Part shown: one piece after another, positions 24,101-27,742 of the stretch | Layout: every line of letters begins with the position of its first letter | Numbering within the stretch: the stretch's first letter is position 1 | Origin: an uncultured Parabacteroides sp. | Lineage (GTDB): Bacteria; Bacteroidota; Bacteroidia; Bacteroidales; Tannerellaceae | DNA: 27,742 bases | Direction of reading: 5' to 3' | Assembly: GCF_902493135.1 (NCBI RefSeq) | Contig: NZ_CABUOD010000051.1 | Location: 1-27,742 of the forward strand | Notes under the pieces: generated by a model | Told to the model about the DNA's origin: nothing | Seen by the model: the letters and a program-made list of their open reading frames with translations, nothing else | The model's database searches: none | Program-made: the position numbers and the translations under genes

Positions 24101-25721
24101 CGATATATTCCGTCAGGCTCATGACCAATTCTTCACGAAGCGGGTCGATCGGCGGGTTCGTCACCTGTGCGAACTGTTGGCGGAAATAGTTGAACAACAG
24201 TTGCGGGCGCTCGGAGAGGACGGCCAGCGGCGTGTCGTTCCCCATCGAACCGACCGGCTCCGCGCTGCCTGTACACATCGGGGTGATGATGCGCTCGATG
24301 TCTTCGCGGCTGTACCCGAAAGTGCGCAGCATCCTGTCATATCCGGTAACGGTGTGCGGGACGCGGCGCCCGGATTTCAGTTCGTCCAGTTCCACCCGGT
24401 TGTTTGCCAGCCAGACGCGGTAGGGCTGTGCGTCGGCAAGCTGCTTTTTCAGTTCGCCGTCGTAATAGATCTTGCCTTCTTCCGTATCGACCAACAGGAT
24501 CTTGCCCGGTTGCAGTCGTCCCTTTTCCTCTATCTCACCCGGCTCGAAGTCCATCACGCCCACTTCGGATGCCACGACCATCATGCCGTTTTTCGTGATC
24601 AGGTAGCGTGCCGGGCGCAGGCCGTTGCGGTCGAGCATTCCTCCGGCATACCGTCCGTCGCTGAAGAGCAGGGCGGCCGGGCCGTCCCACGGTTCCATCA
24701 GGATGGAGTGGTATTCGTAGAACGCCTTCAGATCTTCCGATATCGGGTTCTTCTCGTTGAAACTTTCCGGGACCAGCATCGCCATGACATGCGGCAGGCT
24801 CATGCCGGACGCCACGAAGAACTCCAGCACGTTGTCCAGCGAAGCGCTGTCGCTCATACTCGGCTGGATGATCGGGCGTATCTCGTCTATGTTCGGGATG
24901 CGGGGAGAGGACAGGACGCTTTCACGCGCTTCCATCCAGCCCCGGTTGCCCCGTATGGTGTTGATTTCCCCGTTATGTGCCAGGAGGCGGAACGGTTGTG
25001 CCAGGCTCCAGGTCGGGAATGTGTTCGTGCTGAAACGGGAGTGGACGAGTGCCAGCCCGCTTGTCAGGTAGTGGTTGGTCAGGTCGGGAAAGTAGTGGCG
25101 AAGCTGCATCGACTCCAGCATACCTTTATATATGATGCTCTTGGTGGAAAGCGACACCACATAGAAATCCTTCCTGTCCGGTATGTCGGATGCCGCCACC
25201 CGCTTCTCGATCCGTTTGCGGATGAGGTAGAGTTTCAGTTCCAATGCCTGCCGGTCGTCGCATCCGGTGATGAACACCTGTTTGATATCCGGTTCCGTGT
25301 CTTGTGCGTCTTTTCCTAAGATGTCCGTGTTGACAGGAACTTTGCGCAGATGCATCAAGGTCAGCCCTTCCTTTTCGATCTCTTCGATCATGATACTGAG
25401 GATGGCCGAACGCTGCGTCTCGTCTTTCGGAAAGAAGACCAGCCCGGTTCCGTATTTGCCTTTTTCCGGTACGGGGATACCTTGCAGTAAGATAAACTCG
25501 TGTGGGATTTGCAGCAGGATGCCTGCACCGTCGCCGGTTTTATTATCCGCTCCTTCCGCACCCCGGTGCCGCATGTTTTCCAGTACCTTAAGGGCGGACT
25601 CTACAATGTCGTGCGATTTGCCGCCGTGAACGTTTACGACCAATCCTACGCCGCAAGCGTCATGCTCGTTAACCGGATCGTATAAACCTTGTTTGTTATT
25701 CAAATGGCTTCTTTCTTTCAT
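21198..25721 (-). CDS. gltB: Glutamate synthase large subunit
   Basis: The 1507-residue subunit takes the amide nitrogen of glutamine and transfers it to 2-oxoglutarate, making two glutamates. Cys23 in NEHDACGVG is the glutaminase nucleophile, preceded by a short propeptide that is normally cleaved. Central and FMN-binding domains follow (GAMSFGSISKEAHET in the FMN barrel). The 3Fe-4S cysteines have the C-x5-C-x4-C pattern (1120, 1126, 1131), and a C-terminal GXGXG domain starts near 1285. The ATG at 25719-25721 gives the expected short propeptide. It is the first gene of gltB-gltD-asnB. With GSIII it forms the GS-GOGAT ammonium-assimilation cycle. Confidence 0.97.
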   Translation of the reverse strand: MKERSHLNNKQGLYDPVNEHDACGVGLVVNVHGGKSHDIVESALKVLENMRHRGAEGADNKTGDGAGILLQIPHEFILLQGIPVPEKGKYGTGLVFFPKDETQRSAILSIMIEEIEKEGLTLMHLRKVPVNTDILGKDAQDTEPDIKQVFITGCDDRQALELKLYLIRKRIEKRVAASDIPDRKDFYVVSLSTKSIIYKGMLESMQLRHYFPDLTNHYLTSGLALVHSRFSTNTFPTWSLAQPFRLLAHNGEINTIRGNRGWMEARESVLSSPRIPNIDEIRPIIQPSMSDSASLDNVLEFFVASGMSLPHVMAMLVPESFNEKNPISEDLKAFYEYHSILMEPWDGPAALLFSDGRYAGGMLDRNGLRPARYLITKNGMMVVASEVGVMDFEPGEIEEKGRLQPGKILLVDTEEGKIYYDGELKKQLADAQPYRVWLANNRVELDELKSGRRVPHTVTGYDRMLRTFGYSREDIERIITPMCTGSAEPVGSMGNDTPLAVLSERPQLLFNYFRQQFAQVTNPPIDPLREELVMSLTEYIGAVGSNILIPNEAHCKMVRLAHPILTNTQLDILCNIRYKGFKSVKLPMLFDVSRGSEGLKAALDRLCKQAEQSVADGVNYIILSDKDVDETHAPVPSLLAVSAVHHHLISVQKRVQTALVVETGEMREVMHAALLLGYGASAINPYMSFAILQDLVDRQEIQLNYEMARKNYIKALCKGLFKVMSKMGISTIRSYRGAKLFEAVGLSTPLIDTYFGGTSSSIGGIRLQEIAADATALHHQAFGKTIDGMILEHKGLYSFRKDGEKHAWNPETISALQLATRLGSYKKFKEYTHLVDEKDTPIFLRDFLTFRTGKPVPVEEVEPASEIMKRFVTGAMSFGSISKEAHETMAMAMNKIHGRSNTGEGGEDSARFTPREDGLSLRSAIKQVASGRFGVTAEYLVNADEIQIKVAQGAKPGEGGQLPGFKVNEVIAKTRHSIPGISLISPPPHHDIYSIEDLAQLIFDLKNVNPQAEISVKLVSESGVGTIAAGVAKAKADRIVISGAEGGTGASPISSIRYAGLPPELGLSETQQTLVMNNLRGQVRLQTDGQLKTGRDIVLMALLGAEEFGFATSALIVLGCVMMRKCHMNTCPVGVATQNEELRKRFHGRHEYLVNFFTFLAEEVREYLAEMGFKKLDDIIGRTDLIERRLSTPSVSGKYALLDFSKLLHTPAQAAANAIRHTTEQVHPIGHVKDRDIILHAMPAIEHRQEISLDYAIANTDRSVGAMLSGEIARRYGNAGLPEHTLNIKFKGSAGQSFGAFLAHGVNFRLEGEANDYLGKGLSGGRISVMPPVRSTFVAENNTIAGNTLMYGATSGEVYINGRVGERFCVRNSGAIAVVEGVGDHCCEYMTGGRVAVLGRTGRNFAAGMSGGVAYVWNKEGDFDYYCNMEMVELSLIEDSTTRKELHELIRKHYHFTGSHLAGKMLDNWDKYADEFIQIVPIEYKKVLQEEQMKKLQKKIAEMQRDY

Positions 25722-25775
25722 TGTTTGTTGACCTTATGTTTGTGAAATATTTGCTTTTTATAGCAAAATGTCTGG

Positions 25776-25783
25776 CAAATATA
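25776..25783 (-). promoter_or_regulatory. Possible gltB promoter, -7 box
   Basis: The minus strand reads TATATTTG, matching TAnnTTTG, about 55 bp before the gltB ATG. A TTTG at 25796-25799 is only 12 nt away, closer than usual, so the -33 assignment is uncertain. The rest of the gap to 26010 shows a T9 run near 25950 but no other recognisable feature. Confidence 0.45.
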
Positions 25784-26010
25784 TGGTAATTGTTTCAAAA
25801 TGTAATAGTATTGCGTGCAAATGAAGAGAGGCTTTTTTATTCTAAGAGTCGGTTTGTTTCTATTTGACAGTGAATGGTCAGTTTATGTGATAATTTGTAG
25901 CGTTATTACTGCTTTATCGTAACAAAGTAAAAGTATGCCGTGTTTTTTTTTGATATGCATGCTTGGGAGGAAGGTAAAAGGCGAGGATGGAATGATATTT
26001 ACCGGATGTA

Positions 26011-26046
26011 GCCTGACGCAGGGAAACGTGTTCGCCTGCGTCAGGC
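26011..26046 (-). terminator. 12-bp-stem hairpin downstream of the sensor gene
   Basis: GCCTGACGCAGG (26011-26022) is the exact reverse complement of CCTGCGTCAGGC (26035-26046), with a 12-nt loop. It begins about 15 nt past the stop codon of the sensor-kinase-like gene. It lacks a T-tract, as do several hairpins in this window. Confidence 0.6.
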
Positions 26047-26061
26047 AATGTATGTGTCAAG

Positions 26062-27606
26062 TTACACCTGTAATACCAGAATAAAGCGACTGCCTTTTTT
26101 GTATTCGGGGTCTATGGACAGTGTGCCGTTTATCTTCGAAGCGATCAGGGAACAGATGGGCAATCCCAGTCCGTCGCCATCGGCCAGGTCTTTGATTTCG
26201 GTAAAGGGTTTGAAGATCACTTCCTGCTTTTCGGCAGGGATGCCCGGACCGTTGTCGGTAACGATAAACTGGCAGATATGGGCTCCTTTCTTTTTAAATT
26301 CCAGCTTGATTTTGCCCGATGTCGTGTAGATCGCCGCATTTCTCAGCAGATGCAGCAAGATGCGTTGCAACTGTTCGGCATTTGTCTTGATTTCGATCTT
26401 CGGGATATCCGTGGTGACTTCGACGCCCGGACGGACATCCTCTTTTATCTGTTCTATCACTTTCTCGCAGAAAGAGCTGACATTAAAAGATTGCGCTTCA
26501 TAGGTCTCCAGCAAGGAGTTTTCAAGCGAAGAAAGTTCTTGTATATGGTTCCCGAACAGTTTCAGGGCATCGACACGGGCCTGTATGGCCTTCGCCTGTC
26601 CGGGTGCGGCGGCCTGCAATCCGGCTACCGACTTGCTCATTTCGTCCAGCGTCGGTTCCATCTGCGCCGATATGCTTTGGATGAATCCAGTCTGTTGCTC
26701 GCTGTGCTCGGTGATCGTCCGGATAATCTTCTTCAGCTTCCGGTTCAGGATGATGAAACGCATGACCAGGAATGCCAGGAACGCCAGTGCGGCAATCAGG
26801 ATGGCGACCAACGTGCAGAGTCCGGCGATGACATACTGCTTGGCGGATAGCTGATCGTCTTTTTCCTGTATCGTTTGCAGGCTGTCGTCGTATTTTTGTT
26901 GCAAGGCGCCCAATTTATCCTCTGCGGTAAGCATCTTTACGGAATCGGTCCATACCATATATTTCTCGTAGGTCTGCTCCATCAGCGAGGTATTGTTGGC
27001 TTTGCGTGCAATCGCGATCAGGTTTTGATAGCATTCGCTGACTTTGCCGTATTCCTTTTTCTCCCGGTATCGGCTGATGAGTTTGTTGAATGCTGCATCT
27101 CCTTCATTCTTCTGTCCGAAGATATAGAAGTAATCGGCTTTAGTGTACAACAACTCTTCGGAAAGTTCGGGACTGCCTGATTCTTCGGCCAGGTTGTCCA
27201 GCGTGTTAAGCTGGAGCTGCGCTTGTGCGGCGTTTCTCAACTTGATGTACATCTGCAGGCGCTCTTTTGTTATCATAAAACGCAAGTCGTACAGTTTCTT
27301 TTGTTCCGCCTGTTCCTGATTCGCCACTATCTGGCTCATTTGCCGGCAAAGATCGAACGCCTCCTGAAAGTAGTTCTCGCGGTAATAGAGGGATGCCGCC
27401 TGTGTACCGCATTCGACTGCCTGCGTTATTTTTCCTTCATTTGCATAATCCTTATACGCTTGGATATAAAGATAGCGGGCTTTCGTATAGTCTTTGTTCT
27501 CAAAGCTATTCTGTGCCTGTTGCTTAAAATTGTCCGCTTTGTTTTGTGCCTGAAGGGGGGCGCAAAAACAGATAATGAGGGTGATAATAAAGTAGTAAAT
27601 TTTCAT
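26062..27606 (-). CDS. TPR-containing sensor histidine kinase-like protein lacking the phospho-His
   Basis: From the ATG at 27604-27606 this is a 514-residue protein: signal peptide (1-20), TPR-like helices in the periplasm (about 22-215), a coiled linker, one membrane helix (about 258-287) and a cytoplasmic kinase core. The ATPase domain is intact: N-box HLLRNAAIYT (419-428), G1 DNGPG (451-455), F-box FKPF (465-468) and G2 GDGLGLP (477-483). The dimerisation helix FIQSISAQMEPTL (308-320) aligns with the usual F-x3-ISHExRTPL, but Ala314 takes the place of the phosphoacceptor histidine. The frame extends 24 bases upstream, but that ATG lies in the -7 box. No response regulator is visible in the window. 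Its position upstream of gltB invites, but does not prove, a regulatory link. Confidence 0.85.
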   Translation of the reverse strand: MKIYYFIITLIICFCAPLQAQNKADNFKQQAQNSFENKDYTKARYLYIQAYKDYANEGKITQAVECGTQAASLYYRENYFQEAFDLCRQMSQIVANQEQAEQKKLYDLRFMITKERLQMYIKLRNAAQAQLQLNTLDNLAEESGSPELSEELLYTKADYFYIFGQKNEGDAAFNKLISRYREKKEYGKVSECYQNLIAIARKANNTSLMEQTYEKYMVWTDSVKMLTAEDKLGALQQKYDDSLQTIQEKDDQLSAKQYVIAGLCTLVAILIAALAFLAFLVMRFIILNRKLKKIIRTITEHSEQQTGFIQSISAQMEPTLDEMSKSVAGLQAAAPGQAKAIQARVDALKLFGNHIQELSSLENSLLETYEAQSFNVSSFCEKVIEQIKEDVRPGVEVTTDIPKIEIKTNAEQLQRILLHLLRNAAIYTTSGKIKLEFKKKGAHICQFIVTDNGPGIPAEKQEVIFKPFTEIKDLADGDGLGLPICSLIASKINGTLSIDPEYKKGSRFILVLQV

Positions 27607-27627
27607 AATTTGAATTTTAATGTCAGA

Positions 27628-27635
27628 CAAATATA
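27628..27635 (-). promoter_or_regulatory. Possible sensor-gene promoter, -7 box
   Basis: The minus strand reads TATATTTG, matching TAnnTTTG, about 22 bp before the chosen ATG. It overlaps the alternative upstream ATG at 27630, which is why that start is rejected. Nothing else is recognised between here and the window end. Confidence 0.45.
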
Positions 27636-27742
27636 TGTATTTTTTGTAACAGGAAACATGAAAATGTGAGATTTCTTAGTCGAGAGACACGGCTCTTTCA
27701 TTTAAAAAATAGACGAATATTGAAAATAAGGCTTATTTTATC

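Noticed and set aside
24015..25319. 434-codon plus-strand frame
   Set aside because: It is antisense to gltB, whose motifs are unambiguous.
27607..27630. Upstream start of the sensor gene (8 extra residues)
   Set aside because: That ATG lies within the predicted -7 box, and the later ATG gives a clean signal peptide.

Overview
The window reads as chromosome of a gut Bacteroidales bacterium, most likely Parabacteroides or Bacteroides. The evidence is a type III glutamine synthetase, LL-diaminopimelate aminotransferase, secreted glycoside hydrolases with a lectin domain, a TPR sensor kinase, and -7 boxes of the Bacteroidales form TAnnTTTG in front of most transcription units. The genus call is inference. 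Almost every gene is on the minus strand; the one exception is a small cupin gene.

Layout, left to right. Positions 1-1030 hold no gene. They contain a large, decayed inverted repeat (about 59-790) centred on two identical 14-bp palindromes, then a perfect 20-bp-stem hairpin. Next come nadE (glutamine-dependent NAD+ synthase), glnN (GSIII), amt (ammonium channel) and glnK (P-II), then a gene-poor 450-bp gap, then dapL and dapF (lysine and peptidoglycan precursor synthesis). A 335-bp gap after dapF may encode a small RNA on the plus strand. It is followed by a GH78-like hydrolase, a large GH2 enzyme with an N-terminal ricin-type lectin domain, and a divergent KdgF-like cupin. A lipoprotein joining a metzincin-type zinc site to a beta-propeller follows, then asnB, gltD and gltB, and finally a TPR-containing sensor-kinase-like protein that lacks the phosphoacceptor histidine.

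Two themes run through the window. The first is nitrogen assimilation: ammonium enters through Amt under P-II control, GSIII makes glutamine, GltBD makes glutamate, and AsnB, NadE and DapL spend glutamine or glutamate. Promoter-like sequences and spacing suggest the units glnK-amt-glnN, nadE, dapF-dapL and gltB-gltD-asnB. The second is a block of about 8 kb between dapF and asnB, containing GH2, GH78-like, KdgF-like and metzincin-propeller genes. It splits the nitrogen genes and looks like a pectin or rhamnogalacturonan side-chain module plus a surface or periplasmic protein of unknown role.

The points most worth a second look are the 730-bp inverted-repeat element at the left end, the possible small RNA near 9.9 kb, the metzincin-propeller lipoprotein, and the histidine-less kinase upstream of gltB. 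No tRNA, rRNA, insertion sequence, transposase or CRISPR array was seen.
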